64,000 bases of DNA from Sphingomonadaceae bacterium OTU29LAMAA1 (GCA_024072375.1 CP099617.1:1282001-1346000); one strand, 5' to 3'. Counted from the first letter of the stretch, positions 33,466-43,387 are shown. Notes: generated from the sequence alone by a model not told the origin. Program-made: numbers and translations.

Positions 33466-36360
33466 TCAGCGCGTTATCGTGACCGGTCGGACGATCCCGG
33501 AAGGCTCGCCCGGCACTGGTTGCACGATCAGCACCAGCGTGCGCTCCCCGGCCGCGGCAGGCAACGCCGCCTCGATCGACCCGACCGCGGGCGCGCTCTT
33601 CGTTGCCAGCCGGCGCCCGTCGACCCACAGCTCTGCACGACCGGCGACCCCGGCGAACATGATCTTGCCGCCTTGCGCGGCGATCGCCCGCATCGGGGTG
33701 ACCCGCGCGCGATAGACCTGCCAGCCTGCACCCGTTTCTGCCGGGGTGGCCGTACCGCTGCGGACGAAGGCCCAGCTGTTGTTGTCGCCATCCGCCGGTG
33801 CGAACGTCGCCTCCGGCCGGTTTGGCAGCAACGGCGATCGCCGCCATCCGTCGACGGCCTGCACCGCCACCGCCGTCGCAACCTGCGCTCGGGGCGGTCG
33901 GGCCGTACGATCGATGCGCAGCGTAGCGGGCGCCAGCCCCGCCGCGGTCGCTCGCAGCACGATCGTTGCGCGCGGGCCCGCAGCCGCCTGTACGATCGCC
34001 TGCGCCAGTCCGTTGAACAACGACCGGGCATCACCCTTTTCCGGCTCGTGGCTGTTGGGGTCGCTATTGCCGAGACCGATGATAGCGGCGCCCTGTACGG
34101 TGAAACGCACCGGCAAGTTGGCGGTCGGTACGTGCCGCCCGCGCGCATCGACTGCGTCGACCGTGACCGGCTGGACGTCCTCGCCATCGCCCGCCATCAC
34201 GCGCCGTGCCGGCGTCAGCCGCAATGCCACCGGCGGACCCGCCGTTTCATGCCCTGCCCGCGCCACTTCGCGTCCGCCGCGATAGGCGATCGCCTCCAGC
34301 GTGCCCGGCGCGTACGGCACGGTGAAGCCGTTCCCCATCAACCGGTCGACCGCCGCATCGCCGACGATACGTCCGTTCAGTTTCAGGACGATCCGTTCCG
34401 CGTTGCTCGTTATCAGCACCGGCACCGCCTGCCCCTCCCGGCCCGGCCACGTCCAGTGCGGCGCGATGCCGACGACCGGCACGTCGTCGATCCAGCCTGC
34501 ACGGTGGATGTCATACGCGGTCTTGCGGAACCCGCAAAGGTCGAGGATGCCGAAGAAGCTGGAGATGGTCGGCCACGCGTGCGGCGTCGGTTCGCCATGA
34601 TAGTCGAACCCGGTCCATACGAACCCGCCCGCAACGAACGGCCGCTTCGCGATCTTTGCCCAGCCGTTGCGATGCGTCTCGCCCCAGCCGGCGGCATCAT
34701 CGTCCATCGAGGATATGACATGCGTCGCGCTGTCGGTCCTGTATGCGCCGCGCGTCATGAACGCACTGGTATCTTCCGAACTGGTGATCGGCTTGCGGGG
34801 GTTGAGCGCGTGGAATTTGTCGTAGTCGCCCGGATAATAATTGAAGCCGACGACATCGACCACGCTCGATACGTTTTCCGGATTGAAGAACGACCCGTTC
34901 ATCGCTGCGGTCACCGGCCGACCGTCGTCCAGCCGCTTCACCACCGCCGCCATCCGCCGCACCATCTGCACGCCTGCCGACGTTCCCTGCATCGGCTCTT
35001 CGTTGAAGACCGACCACAGGATCACGCTCGGGTGATTGCGGTCGCGCCGTACCAGCCATTCCAGTTGCGCCATATAATCGGGCGCGGGATTGAAGTTCCG
35101 GTTCTCGTCCATGACGAGGAACCCCATCCGGTCGCACAGGTCGAGGAATGCGGTGGCCGGTGCGTTGTGCGAACAGCGGATCGCGTTGCAGCCCAGCTCC
35201 TTCAGCCGTTCCAGCCGCCATTGCAGCAACGCATCCGGCACCGCCGCGCCCACCCCGGCATGGTCCAGATGGACGCACACGCCCTTCAGCTTCACCGGAA
35301 AACCGTTGACGAGCAGACCTTTGTCGGCGTCGAAGTGGATCGTACGGAACCCGACCTCCACCCGCCGCGCATCGACGCTTGCCCCATCCCGCTCCAGCGA
35401 AACCGCCACCGTATAGAGTGTCGGTATCTCGACCGACCAGCGCTTCGGCGCAGCGACCTCGATGGTCGCCCGCAACGTCGCCGTGTCCAGCGGTGGCACC
35501 ACCACCGGCTCGCTGCGCACCGTCGCCACCGTCCGCCCGTCCGGATCGATCAGGCTGGCCACCGCGACCACACTGACCGCCGCAGCCTCGATCGAACGCG
35601 CGGTCACCGTCACCGGGACGAACCAACCGACATCGCTCACACGCGGATCGCAATGTACGCCATCGGTGACGATCGAGACCGGCGACCGTTTGGCGAGCCA
35701 GGCATGGCGGTACAGGCCCGCGCCTTCGTACCACCAGCCCTCCATCGCATCGGCATCGACGCGGATCGCGACGACGTTGGTCCGGTCGCCGAAGCGGGCA
35801 AAGGGAGTTATGTCGATGTAGACGCTGTTGTAGCCGGACCAATTGTGCGCAACGATACTGCCATTGACCCAGATGGTAGCGTTGGTCGCGATCCCGTCGA
35901 ACTGCAGCTCGAGATATTTGCCGCGGGCCGCATCCTCGAGGCGAAAGGTGCGCCGATACCAGCCGATCCCGCGCGGTCGATAGCCTTGCGACGGATTGGC
36001 GCTTTCGACGAACGGCTGGAAACTCGCCCAGTCGTGCGGCAGCGTGACGCCCGGCCAGTCGCTGTCGTCATGGTCCATCGCCGCCGCACCACGCGCGTTG
36101 CCTGCCTTGGCCCGCAGATACGTTTCCTCGTGCGTTGTCGACGGCGGCACGATCACGTCGCCCTCGTGGAACAGCCAGCCGGTGTCGAAGCCGATCCGCG
36201 ATGGATCGGTCACCGGCAGCGGATCGGGCAGCGCCTGCCCCGGTGCGGGCATCGGCAGCGCGCCGTAGGTGGAACCACTCGCCGCAAGCAGGGGGCCCGG
36301 CAACCCCAACGCCAGACCGGCACCGGCGGAACCCAGAAGCTGCCGCCGGTCGATCGTCAT
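33466..36360 (-). CDS. GH2 beta-galactosidase, exported
   Basis: The 964-residue enzyme should remove terminal beta-galactose outside the cytoplasm. It starts with a twin-arginine-like signal (MTIDRRQLLGSAGAGLALGL). The sugar-binding domain has WPGVTLPHDWASFQPF, GIGWYRRTF and GWWYEGAGLYRHAWL. The GH2 barrel follows with acid/base Glu454 in WSVFNEEP and probable nucleophile Glu529 in PITSSED. C-terminal domains of the GalA type complete it (VVGIAPHWTWPGREGQ). The start overlaps the nagA stop by 4 bases, so it belongs to the nag operon. A beta-galactosidase there suggests that GlcNAc is obtained from galactose-capped glycans. Confidence 0.9.
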   Translation of the reverse strand: MTIDRRQLLGSAGAGLALGLPGPLLAASGSTYGALPMPAPGQALPDPLPVTDPSRIGFDTGWLFHEGDVIVPPSTTHEETYLRAKAGNARGAAAMDHDDSDWPGVTLPHDWASFQPFVESANPSQGYRPRGIGWYRRTFRLEDAARGKYLELQFDGIATNATIWVNGSIVAHNWSGYNSVYIDITPFARFGDRTNVVAIRVDADAMEGWWYEGAGLYRHAWLAKRSPVSIVTDGVHCDPRVSDVGWFVPVTVTARSIEAAAVSVVAVASLIDPDGRTVATVRSEPVVVPPLDTATLRATIEVAAPKRWSVEIPTLYTVAVSLERDGASVDARRVEVGFRTIHFDADKGLLVNGFPVKLKGVCVHLDHAGVGAAVPDALLQWRLERLKELGCNAIRCSHNAPATAFLDLCDRMGFLVMDENRNFNPAPDYMAQLEWLVRRDRNHPSVILWSVFNEEPMQGTSAGVQMVRRMAAVVKRLDDGRPVTAAMNGSFFNPENVSSVVDVVGFNYYPGDYDKFHALNPRKPITSSEDTSAFMTRGAYRTDSATHVISSMDDDAAGWGETHRNGWAKIAKRPFVAGGFVWTGFDYHGEPTPHAWPTISSFFGILDLCGFRKTAYDIHRAGWIDDVPVVGIAPHWTWPGREGQAVPVLITSNAERIVLKLNGRIVGDAAVDRLMGNGFTVPYAPGTLEAIAYRGGREVARAGHETAGPPVALRLTPARRVMAGDGEDVQPVTVDAVDARGRHVPTANLPVRFTVQGAAIIGLGNSDPNSHEPEKGDARSLFNGLAQAIVQAAAGPRATIVLRATAAGLAPATLRIDRTARPPRAQVATAVAVQAVDGWRRSPLLPNRPEATFAPADGDNNSWAFVRSGTATPAETGAGWQVYRARVTPMRAIAAQGGKIMFAGVAGRAELWVDGRRLATKSAPAVGSIEAALPAAAGERTLVLIVQPVPGEPSGIVRPVTITR

Positions 36361-37493
36361 GCCTGTATTCCCCCGATACATGTCGCGACCGGGATCATCG
36401 CCGCGGTCAATCGCACCCAGTCCGCCCGCAGGCCGGCGGCGAGCGTGCCCCGCTCCGCCGCCAGCCCCAGATATTCGGCAGGATTGCCTGCCGCCATACG
36501 CGCCGCGACCGCCGGTTCGACGCCGAGCATCCCCATCGCGTTCGCCACCGCCGCCGCCATGTCGAGGTCCGATCCGGCCAGCGTGCCATCCTCGTAGGAA
36601 CAGATGCCGTCGCGGACGCGGATCTGGCGGCCCTGCAGCACGAAGTCCTTGGTCTCCGCGCCCACCGACGACATCGCATCGGTGACCAGCATCATCCGAT
36701 CGACCCCGCGCGCGCGCAGGGCGATGCGCAGCACCGCGGGCGCGACATGCACACCATCGACGATCAGCCCGCACCACGGCCGCGGATCGTCGAGCGCCGC
36801 ACCGACCAGCCCCGGCGTCCGCTGCACCATCGGCGGCATCGCATTGAACAGATGGGTTATCCCCGACAGACCGGCATCGAACGCCGCCAATGCGGCGTCG
36901 TACGTCGCCTCGCTATGTCCGGCGCTCACCCGCACGCCCGCCCGCGCCAGCCGTGCGATATCGTCGAGATGCGCCAGCTCGGGTGCCAGCGTCACCATCA
37001 CCACGCCGCGTCGCGGCCGGGCGAGCAACGCGACCATCGACTCGTCGAGCAGGCGGAAGCGGCCGGCATCGTGGATGCCCTTGCGCGCGACGTTCAGGAA
37101 CGGCCCCTCGATATGCACGCCGACGACGCCCGGCACGCCCGCCGCGATCGCATCATCCACGGCGTCGAGCGCCAGCGCGATCCGGTCCGGCGAGTCGCTG
37201 ATCAGCGTCGGCAACAGCGCCGTCGTGCCGTAGCGCGCATGCGCCGCGGTGATCGCCGCGATGCCGTCCACGCTGGTCTCGTCGTTGAACAGCACCCCGC
37301 CGCCGCCGTTGACCTGCGTATCGACGAAGCCGGGCATTACCCAGCCGCCCTCCAGATCGATCGCGTCGCCCGCATCCTCGTCCAGCGGCCGGATGCTCGC
37401 GATGCGCGAACCGGTGACGACGATCTCCGCGCCGCGCCACACCTCTCCGGCCACGACGACGTGACCGTTGGCGAACCGATGCGCCTCGCTCAT
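36357..37493 (-). CDS. nagA: N-acetylglucosamine-6-phosphate deacetylase
   Basis: This 378-residue enzyme removes acetate from GlcNAc-6-phosphate to give glucosamine-6-phosphate. It has the conserved amidohydrolase blocks: VMPGFVDTQVNGGGG, GVHIEGPFLN with the metal-binding Glu, GVRVSAGHSEA and ITHLFNAMPPM with metal-binding His, and LVTDAMSS with the catalytic Asp. The protein is of usual length. It overlaps the SIS-domain deaminase gene by 4 bases on one side and the GH2 gene on the other. Confidence 0.96.
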   Translation of the reverse strand: MSEAHRFANGHVVVAGEVWRGAEIVVTGSRIASIRPLDEDAGDAIDLEGGWVMPGFVDTQVNGGGGVLFNDETSVDGIAAITAAHARYGTTALLPTLISDSPDRIALALDAVDDAIAAGVPGVVGVHIEGPFLNVARKGIHDAGRFRLLDESMVALLARPRRGVVMVTLAPELAHLDDIARLARAGVRVSAGHSEATYDAALAAFDAGLSGITHLFNAMPPMVQRTPGLVGAALDDPRPWCGLIVDGVHVAPAVLRIALRARGVDRMMLVTDAMSSVGAETKDFVLQGRQIRVRDGICSYEDGTLAGSDLDMAAAVANAMGMLGVEPAVAARMAAGNPAEYLGLAAERGTLAAGLRADWVRLTAAMIPVATCIGGIQA

Positions 37494-38524
37494 AGCGTCC
37501 GTGTCACCTTCGCGAGGTGCGGCGGCGTGTCGGGGTCGAGCCCGCGCCGTCGCGACAAGGCTTCCGCAAGGCCATAGAAGCTCGCCAGCATCAGGATCGG
37601 CTGCACCGCCGGATGCGCCGTCAATGCCGGCAGCACCGCGCGATCGTCACCGGCATGCGCCGCGAGCACCGCGGCACCGCGCCCGGCAAAGGTATCGACC
37701 ACCGCCATCACGTCGTCACCCGCCGCATCGCTGGTCGCGAGCGCCAGCACCGGAAAGCCTTCGCCGACGATGGCCATCGGTCCGTGCCGCACCTCGGCAG
37801 CGCTGAACGGCTCCGCCTGCACCTGGCACGTCTCCTTCAGCTTCAGCGCACATTCCTGCGCGACGCCGAAGCCATAGCCACGGCCGATCACGAACATCTG
37901 CGTCGCATCGGCGAGCGGTTCGACGCCGGCGCTCCAGTCGAGCATGACCGCTTCGTCCAGCTGCGCCGGCAATGCCTCGACCGCCGCCTGCAACGCCGCA
38001 TCGCCCGACCATGCGGCCACGATCGCCGCCAGTCCGGCCATCGCCGCGATGCACGACTTGGTCGCCGCGACCGATCGCTCCGGCCCGGCGCTCAGCGCCA
38101 GCAGCGTGTCCGCCATATCGGCCAGCGGCGACGTCTCGTCGTTGACCAGCGCCACAACCTCGGCACCCGCCCTGGCATGTGCCTCGACCGTGGCGAGCAG
38201 GTCGGGGCTGCGGCCCGATTGCGAGATGGCGATGCACAGCGCCCGGCGGGTGGACACCGGGGCGTCGAACAGCGACACCACCGACGGCGCCGCGGAGGCC
38301 ACCGGCACGCCGACCATCGTCTCGATCAGATATTTGCCATACATCGCCGCATGATCCGACGATCCGCGGGCGCAGGTGACGACCACGTCGGGCGCGCCGG
38401 CCCGCAGCCGCGCGCCAAGCGCGTGCAGCGCCGCGCCGTTCCGCTCCAGCAATCGCGCGACGGTGGCGCCCGCTTCCAGTGTCTCGGCACGCATCAGCGT
38501 GTCCGTCGTGGTCTCGATGGTCAC
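37490..38524 (-). CDS. nagBII: Glucosamine-6-phosphate deaminase, SIS-domain type
   Basis: The 344-residue protein is two SIS domains without the glutaminase domain of GlmS. Motifs are CARGSSDHAAMYGKYLIE, ISQSGRSPDLLATVE, VAATKSCIAAMAG and IGRGYGFGVAQECALKLKET, then EPFSAAEVRHGPMA. This is the NagB-II family, which replaces classical NagB in many alphaproteobacteria and makes fructose-6-phosphate and ammonia. No classical NagB is visible, which supports this role. It follows nagR by 19 bases and overlaps nagA. Confidence 0.92.
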   Translation of the reverse strand: MTIETTTDTLMRAETLEAGATVARLLERNGAALHALGARLRAGAPDVVVTCARGSSDHAAMYGKYLIETMVGVPVASAAPSVVSLFDAPVSTRRALCIAISQSGRSPDLLATVEAHARAGAEVVALVNDETSPLADMADTLLALSAGPERSVAATKSCIAAMAGLAAIVAAWSGDAALQAAVEALPAQLDEAVMLDWSAGVEPLADATQMFVIGRGYGFGVAQECALKLKETCQVQAEPFSAAEVRHGPMAIVGEGFPVLALATSDAAGDDVMAVVDTFAGRGAAVLAAHAGDDRAVLPALTAHPAVQPILMLASFYGLAEALSRRRGLDPDTPPHLAKVTRTL

Positions 38525-38543
38525 TGGCCCCCCTTGGCGGTAT

Positions 38544-39281
38544 TCAGGTATCGGCGAGCTCGGCCACGAAATCGTAGCTGTCGCCGCGGTAATAGGATCG
38601 GGTGAATTCGACCGCGCGCCCGTCGCGCAGGAAGCCGCGCCGCTCGATCAGCAAGCCCGGCGAACCCGGATCGACGCCGAGCATCCGCGCGTGATCTCCG
38701 CCGAACGGCACCGCGCGCAGACGCTGCAACGCACGTACCGGGCGATGCCCCGCATCGGTCAGCGCGGCGTAGAGCGAGGTATCGACCGCCTCCAGCGACG
38801 GCAGGCAGAAACCCGCGATCGTCGACAGCTCGAGCGCCATCGGCACCTCGTCGGCGAAGCGCAGCCGCTGGAACCGGTATACCGGCGCGCTCGGCGATAA
38901 CGCCAGCGCCATCGATTCCTCGGGGCTGACCGTGCCCATGTTGCGCGAGATCCATGCGCTGCTCGGCACTCGGCCGCGTGCGATCATGTCCTCGGTGAAC
39001 GACGACAGCTTACTGAAATTCTTCTCGACGCGGCCGGCAACGAAGGTGCCCGCGCCGCGACGCCGGGTCAGCAGACCCTCTTCGACCAGCCCCTCGATCG
39101 CCTTGCGCACGGTGATGCGCGACACGCCATAATCCACCGCGAGATCACGCTCGGCGGGAATCGCATCGCCGCGCGTGATCACCTCGCCACCGATCGCGTC
39201 GCGGATGAGCTGTTGCAGCTGCAAATAGAGCGGCGAGGGATTGTCGGTACGGAATCGCCCTACCCTGCTCACGAAACTCAT
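38544..39281 (-). CDS. nagR: GntR/HutC-family regulator of amino-sugar genes
   Basis: The 245-residue regulator has an N-terminal GntR winged helix (PLYLQLQQLIRDAIGGEVIT, then LAVDYGVSRITVRKAIEGLV) and a C-terminal UTRA effector domain of the HutC type (SSFTEDMIARGRVPSSAWI, RLRFADEVPMALELSTIAG). Such proteins usually sense GlcNAc-6-phosphate or GlcN-6-phosphate and derepress nag genes. It heads the nag genes and is preceded by a GTTACC-5-GGTAAC palindrome. The effector is inferred from context. Confidence 0.88.
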   Translation of the reverse strand: MSFVSRVGRFRTDNPSPLYLQLQQLIRDAIGGEVITRGDAIPAERDLAVDYGVSRITVRKAIEGLVEEGLLTRRRGAGTFVAGRVEKNFSKLSSFTEDMIARGRVPSSAWISRNMGTVSPEESMALALSPSAPVYRFQRLRFADEVPMALELSTIAGFCLPSLEAVDTSLYAALTDAGHRPVRALQRLRAVPFGGDHARMLGVDPGSPGLLIERRGFLRDGRAVEFTRSYYRGDSYDFVAELADT

Positions 39282-39310
39282 CGTCGACTCCCTCGCCTGC
39301 CAGACGCATC

Positions 39311-39327
39311 GTTACCGGCAAGGTAAC
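39311..39327. promoter_or_regulatory. Palindrome upstream of nagR
   Basis: Perfect 6-bp arms GTTACC and GGTAAC are separated by 5 bases, about 30 bases before the nagR start. It may be a binding site for autoregulation or a leader hairpin. It does not match the palindrome before nagF, which weakens the case for a shared regulator. Confidence 0.35.
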
Positions 39328-39378
39328 CGGTGCCACGCGCAGCAGAACAGCGCCAGTGGGGCCATGGGACACCACGCC

Positions 39379-40131
39379 CTACAATTGTCCTAGATTGGAC
39401 TTGTCGTCAATCGCTCGCCGCAGCGCAGCGACGATCGCTTCGCTGGTCTGACGTGGCGCAGGACCAAAGCCGAGGGGATCGTCGCCGATATCATCGGGCG
39501 TCGTGCCGGCCGATCCGTGCACCGCCGTCACCCCGGTTGCCGCGATCAGATCGACGACGTTTCCCGGGCTGATTCCCGCTCCGGCCATGACGGTCAGGCG
39601 CCCATGCGCGCGCGCGACCATCTGCGCAATCGTCGCCGCCCCGGACGGCGCATCGCGTGCCCCGCCGGATGTCAGGATATGGTCGAAACCGAGATCCACC
39701 GCCTGCTCCACTGCCATCACGCGATCGTCGAGCACATCGATCGCCCGGTGCAGGGTCAGTGCGGGTCGCCTCTCACCGAGTGTGGCGATCCAGTCGCGCA
39801 GTGCATCGATGGCCAAGCTGCCATGGTCGGTGACGCCGAATACAAGCCCCTGCACGCCGGCGGCGACCAGCGCCCGCGCTTCCGCCGCCGCCATCGCCAG
39901 GTCATCGGCATCATAGTCGAAACCGCCCGGCCGGGGCCGCACCATCGCGCGCACCGGCACCCCCGCCGGCCTCGCCAGGTCGAGCACCGCTGCGACCAGA
40001 CCGGCCGAAGGGGTCAGCCCCCCCAGCGCCAACGCCGAGCATAGTTCGAGTCGATCGCAACCTCCGGCGATGGCCGCCGCCGCACCTGCCGGTGATTCGA
40101 CACAAATCTCGAGGGTAATCAGTCCGGGCAT
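39379..40131 (-). CDS. cutC: CutC family protein
   Basis: The 250-residue protein is a TIM-barrel of the CutC family: LEICVESPAGAAAAIAGGCDRLELC, ALALGGLTPSAGLV, VPVRAMVRPRPGGFDYDADD, ALTLHRAIDV and DHILTSGGARDA are the family blocks. CutC was once linked to copper tolerance; its actual reaction is uncertain. It is the gene nearest the divergent promoter region and lies 97 bp before nagR. The ATG at 40131 (MPGLITLEIC) is preferred to an earlier ATG that would extend into the promoter region. Confidence 0.93.
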   Translation of the reverse strand: MPGLITLEICVESPAGAAAAIAGGCDRLELCSALALGGLTPSAGLVAAVLDLARPAGVPVRAMVRPRPGGFDYDADDLAMAAAEARALVAAGVQGLVFGVTDHGSLAIDALRDWIATLGERRPALTLHRAIDVLDDRVMAVEQAVDLGFDHILTSGGARDAPSGAATIAQMVARAHGRLTVMAGAGISPGNVVDLIAATGVTAVHGSAGTTPDDIGDDPLGFGPAPRQTSEAIVAALRRAIDDKSNLGQL

Positions 40132-40426
40132 GATGGTTGCCTCAAAAAGGTTGGGCGCGGGGCAGACGAGTGATCCACACACCATCCGATCGCGAGAGGA
40201 GACTTACAAGACAGAAGCTTACCTCTCGCCCCCTTTGGTACTCATCAAAATACAATTATGACAATTTTTTTATAGGCCATTGGGCTTGCATTGGTTATAC
40301 GTATGCACATTGGAGGATAAGCAGGAGCCGGATTACGGCCCGCGCCCTCCATCTGCCGCCGGCCTCGCGGCAGCTTCGGGTTGGGGGGAACATGCGACCG
40401 GGCATGTTCCGGAAAAGGAATGTCCT
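40132..40426. promoter_or_regulatory. Divergent promoter region between cutC and the TonB receptor
   Basis: This 295-bp gap holds no gene. It contains an AT-rich stretch (40240 to 40280) unlike its surroundings, an ATACGTAT palindrome at 40297 to 40304 inside a larger GCAT-11-ATGC dyad, and a hairpin with 8-bp arms (GCGAGAGG / CCTCTCGC) at 40192 to 40229 on the cutC side. A clear ribosome-binding site (AAAGGAA) precedes the receptor. I could not define -35/-10 pairs with confidence. Confidence 0.5.
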
Positions 40427-43210
40427 ATGCGCCTGCGTCACGCGATCCTCGTCACCACCGCTCTGGCCGGTTTCGCCCGCGCCGCCCATGCGCAGGATGC
40501 CCCGACCACCACCGCGCCCAGTGGCAGCGACGCCGCCCAGGCCGATGCGGCGGGTGCGGACGGTGACATCGTCGTCACCGGTTATCGCGGATCCCTGCGC
40601 AACGCGATCAACGTCAAGCGTAACGCCAACGCAGTCGTCGATGTCATCACCGCGGAAGACGTCGGCAAGTTCCCCGATCGCAACGTCGCCGAATCGCTGT
40701 CGCACATCCCCGGCGTCAGCATCGACCGTCGCTTCGGCGAGGGCGAAAAGGTCGCCATTCTCGGCACCGACCCGGCGCTCAACCGCATGCTGCTCGACGG
40801 CCACGCGCTCGCCTCGGCCGACTGGGGCGGCAACGACAACGATCCGTCGAGCCGCACCTTCAACTATTCGCTGCTCGCGCCCGAGCTCGTCGACCGGCTG
40901 GAAGTCTACAAGTCGCCCGAACCGCGCATCGAGGAGGGCAGCATCGGCGGCACCGTCATCGTCCGCACGCGTCGGCCGCTCGACCTGCCGGCCAATTCGA
41001 TATTCGCTTCCGGCGGTTATTCGTACAACGACCGATCGGACAAGGGGAACATCCGCGGCTCCGGCCTTTACAGCTGGAAGAACGCGGCCGAGACGTTCGG
41101 CATCCTCGCCGCCGTCACCTATGACAAGCAGAACCTGACCCGCGCCGGTGTCGAGTTCTTCGGCTACGACAATGCCGCACCGAATGCGAACGGCACCTAT
41201 AACAGCCCCTTCGTCAACCGCGCCGCCAACGGCACGCTCAGCCTGAAGAGCCCGGGAGCGACGATCAACGGCGGCACGATCGCCGACCTGTACAGGGCGG
41301 CATCGCCGTTCGGCATCAACTACGCCTATTTCCAGCAGCAGCGCGAGCGCAAGAGCCTGTCGGGTACGGTGCAGTTCCGCCCGTCCAGCGACCTGACCTT
41401 CACGCTCAACGGTCTGCACATCGACGGCAATTACAACAACTACAGCCAGTCGATGTACACCATTCCCGGCGCATGGACCGGTGACAAGTTGCAATCGGCG
41501 ACGATCAGCAACGGCGTCGTCACCGCCGCCAGCTTCGGCGCGGCGACCAGCCAGAGCGCGCAGCTCGACACGCTCGTGCGCCGTACCAAGCTGAAAACCG
41601 ATAACATCAATCTGTTCGCCGACTGGGAAGGCGATAACGGCGCGAAGATCGGCTTCGCCGGCGGCTGGTCGAAAGCGACCGGCGGCCGCAACCCGGAATA
41701 CCTTTTCAACGTGCAAACCAAGCTGCCGTTCAGCTACGCTTTCAGCAACAACAGCGCCGACGTGAACTTCACCGGCGATCTGACCAATCCGGCGAACTAT
41801 TTCACCAACCCCAACAACAATCCGGCGCAGATCGAAGGGCGCCCGGTCATCGTTGCCGGGACGCAGCTGAATGCGGCGCAGATCGGCGGGCTCGATTACA
41901 GCGTCACCACCGACCGCGACATCTTCGGCAGTTACGATGCGACGATCCCGGTGAACTTCGGTCCCTTCAAGGAAATCCTGCTCGGCAGCCGCGTCACCGA
42001 CCACGTCAACCGCATCGATGCGCGCGGCGTGAACACCTATCTGCAACGCTCGCTGACCGGTGCGCAACTCGGCGTCACCACGCTGGTCACCCCCGACGGG
42101 ACGTTCAGCGGCAGCGGCGGCAACGGCAATGCGACCAAATACCTCAACCTGCCCGAACAGTCGGTCATCGACATTCTCGCGAACGCCATCAACAGCCCGT
42201 TGGTCAGCAAGGTCGGCGCGTCGACGAAGGTCAAGGAAACCGTCGCCGCCAGCTACGCGCAGGCGAATTTCGATCAGGGCGGCCTGCGCGGCAACATCGG
42301 CGGACGTCTGGTCTATACCCGCGACGTATCCAATTACGCGCTGTCTCTGACGACGATCGCCAACCCTAACCCGGTCCCCACGCCGACCCGCACGGTGACC
42401 GATTACCTGAAGTTCCTGCCGAGCGTGAACATCGCGTACGAGATCAGCCCACAGTTCGTCGTCCGCGGCGCCGTCGCCAAGGTGATCTCGCGGCCCCGCT
42501 ATCAGGATCTTGCCGCATCGGTGTCGCAGAACGACGTGACTAACGATGCGGGCGGCGGCAACCCGAACCTGAAACCGTACGAATCGACCAATTACGAACT
42601 GACTGCGGAATGGTATCCGCGCGCCGGTTCGCTGGTCGCCGTCGAGCTGTTCCGCCGCGAGATCAGCAACTACATCATCAACACGATCGCGCCGGCGCAG
42701 CTGTTCAATTCGCTGCGAGCGCGCCTCGAAACCTACAACGTCTCGCAGCCGATCAACGGCGGCAAGGCGAAGGTCAACGGTGCGCTGATCTCCGCCCAGA
42801 GTGAAATCTGGGGCGGTTTCGGACTTCAGGCGAACTATACGTATCAGGACAGCACGACGTCCTCGGTCGATGCGACCGGCGCGACGCTCAACCTGCCCTA
42901 TCTGTCGAAGCACAATGTCAATGTGATCCCGTACTTCGAGAGCGGGCCGTTCCAGGCGCGACTGAGCTACAATTACCGTACCGCCTATTTCCGTACGATC
43001 GGCCGTCTCAACTCGCGCGAGATGGTGGCACCGTACAGCCAGCTGGACGCATCCGCCTCGCTCAACCTGACGAAGGGCATCATCCTCAGCGTCAACGCGC
43101 AGAACCTGCTGGACGAGACGTATCTGCAGTACAACGCAACGAGGGATCGTCCGACCGCCTTCTACAAGAACGGCCGCACCTTCTCTGCGGCGCTATCGTT
43201 CCGGATGTAG
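40427..43210 (+). CDS. TonB-dependent outer-membrane receptor for amino-sugar glycans
   Basis: The 927-residue protein begins with a Sec signal (MRLRHAILVTTALAGFARAA, cleaved after AHA). The plug domain contains GDIVVTGYRGSLRNAINVKR, ITAEDVGKFPDRNVAESLSH and EGSIGGTVIVRTRRPLDLP, the pattern of the large Xanthomonas/Caulobacter receptor family. The rest is the beta-barrel, ending RTFSAALSFRM. It stands at the head of the glycosidase cluster and opposite the nag operon, so it probably imports GlcNAc-containing oligosaccharides. The start follows AAAGGAA; a longer frame upstream lacks a signal peptide. Confidence 0.93.
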   Translation: MRLRHAILVTTALAGFARAAHAQDAPTTTAPSGSDAAQADAAGADGDIVVTGYRGSLRNAINVKRNANAVVDVITAEDVGKFPDRNVAESLSHIPGVSIDRRFGEGEKVAILGTDPALNRMLLDGHALASADWGGNDNDPSSRTFNYSLLAPELVDRLEVYKSPEPRIEEGSIGGTVIVRTRRPLDLPANSIFASGGYSYNDRSDKGNIRGSGLYSWKNAAETFGILAAVTYDKQNLTRAGVEFFGYDNAAPNANGTYNSPFVNRAANGTLSLKSPGATINGGTIADLYRAASPFGINYAYFQQQRERKSLSGTVQFRPSSDLTFTLNGLHIDGNYNNYSQSMYTIPGAWTGDKLQSATISNGVVTAASFGAATSQSAQLDTLVRRTKLKTDNINLFADWEGDNGAKIGFAGGWSKATGGRNPEYLFNVQTKLPFSYAFSNNSADVNFTGDLTNPANYFTNPNNNPAQIEGRPVIVAGTQLNAAQIGGLDYSVTTDRDIFGSYDATIPVNFGPFKEILLGSRVTDHVNRIDARGVNTYLQRSLTGAQLGVTTLVTPDGTFSGSGGNGNATKYLNLPEQSVIDILANAINSPLVSKVGASTKVKETVAASYAQANFDQGGLRGNIGGRLVYTRDVSNYALSLTTIANPNPVPTPTRTVTDYLKFLPSVNIAYEISPQFVVRGAVAKVISRPRYQDLAASVSQNDVTNDAGGGNPNLKPYESTNYELTAEWYPRAGSLVAVELFRREISNYIINTIAPAQLFNSLRARLETYNVSQPINGGKAKVNGALISAQSEIWGGFGLQANYTYQDSTTSSVDATGATLNLPYLSKHNVNVIPYFESGPFQARLSYNYRTAYFRTIGRLNSREMVAPYSQLDASASLNLTKGIILSVNAQNLLDETYLQYNATRDRPTAFYKNGRTFSAALSFRM

Positions 43211-43263
43211 GTTCGACGTTCACACACTTTGGTTCCCCGCAGAGCGCGCGCTCCCCTTGCGCG

Positions 43264-43315
43264 CTCCGGCCCTCGTCCCCGGCCGCTGCTCTGGCAGCGC
43301 CGGAGTCTTTTTTTT
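43264..43315 (+). terminator. Intrinsic terminator after the TonB receptor
   Basis: Outer arms CTCCGGC and GCCGGAG enclose an inner hairpin, and a run of eight T follows. It lies between the receptor and the GH20 gene, so receptor mRNA probably ends here and the glycosidase genes either read through or have their own promoter. Confidence 0.85.
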
Positions 43316-43387
43316 GTGCAGCCATAGACGGCGGTGGATCGCTGATCCAAGATACCTTCAATACCAAAACAGAACCAAGGGGCTGGC

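Noticed and set aside
36361..36777. Upstream extension of the GH2 beta-galactosidase frame
   Set aside because: It would overlap nagA; the ATG at 36360 gives a twin-arginine signal and the usual 4-base overlap.
39381..39404. GTCC-6-GGAC inverted repeat at the 3' end of cutC as a NagR operator
   Set aside because: Arms are only 4 bp, the flanks do not pair in the same register, and it overlaps cutC coding sequence.
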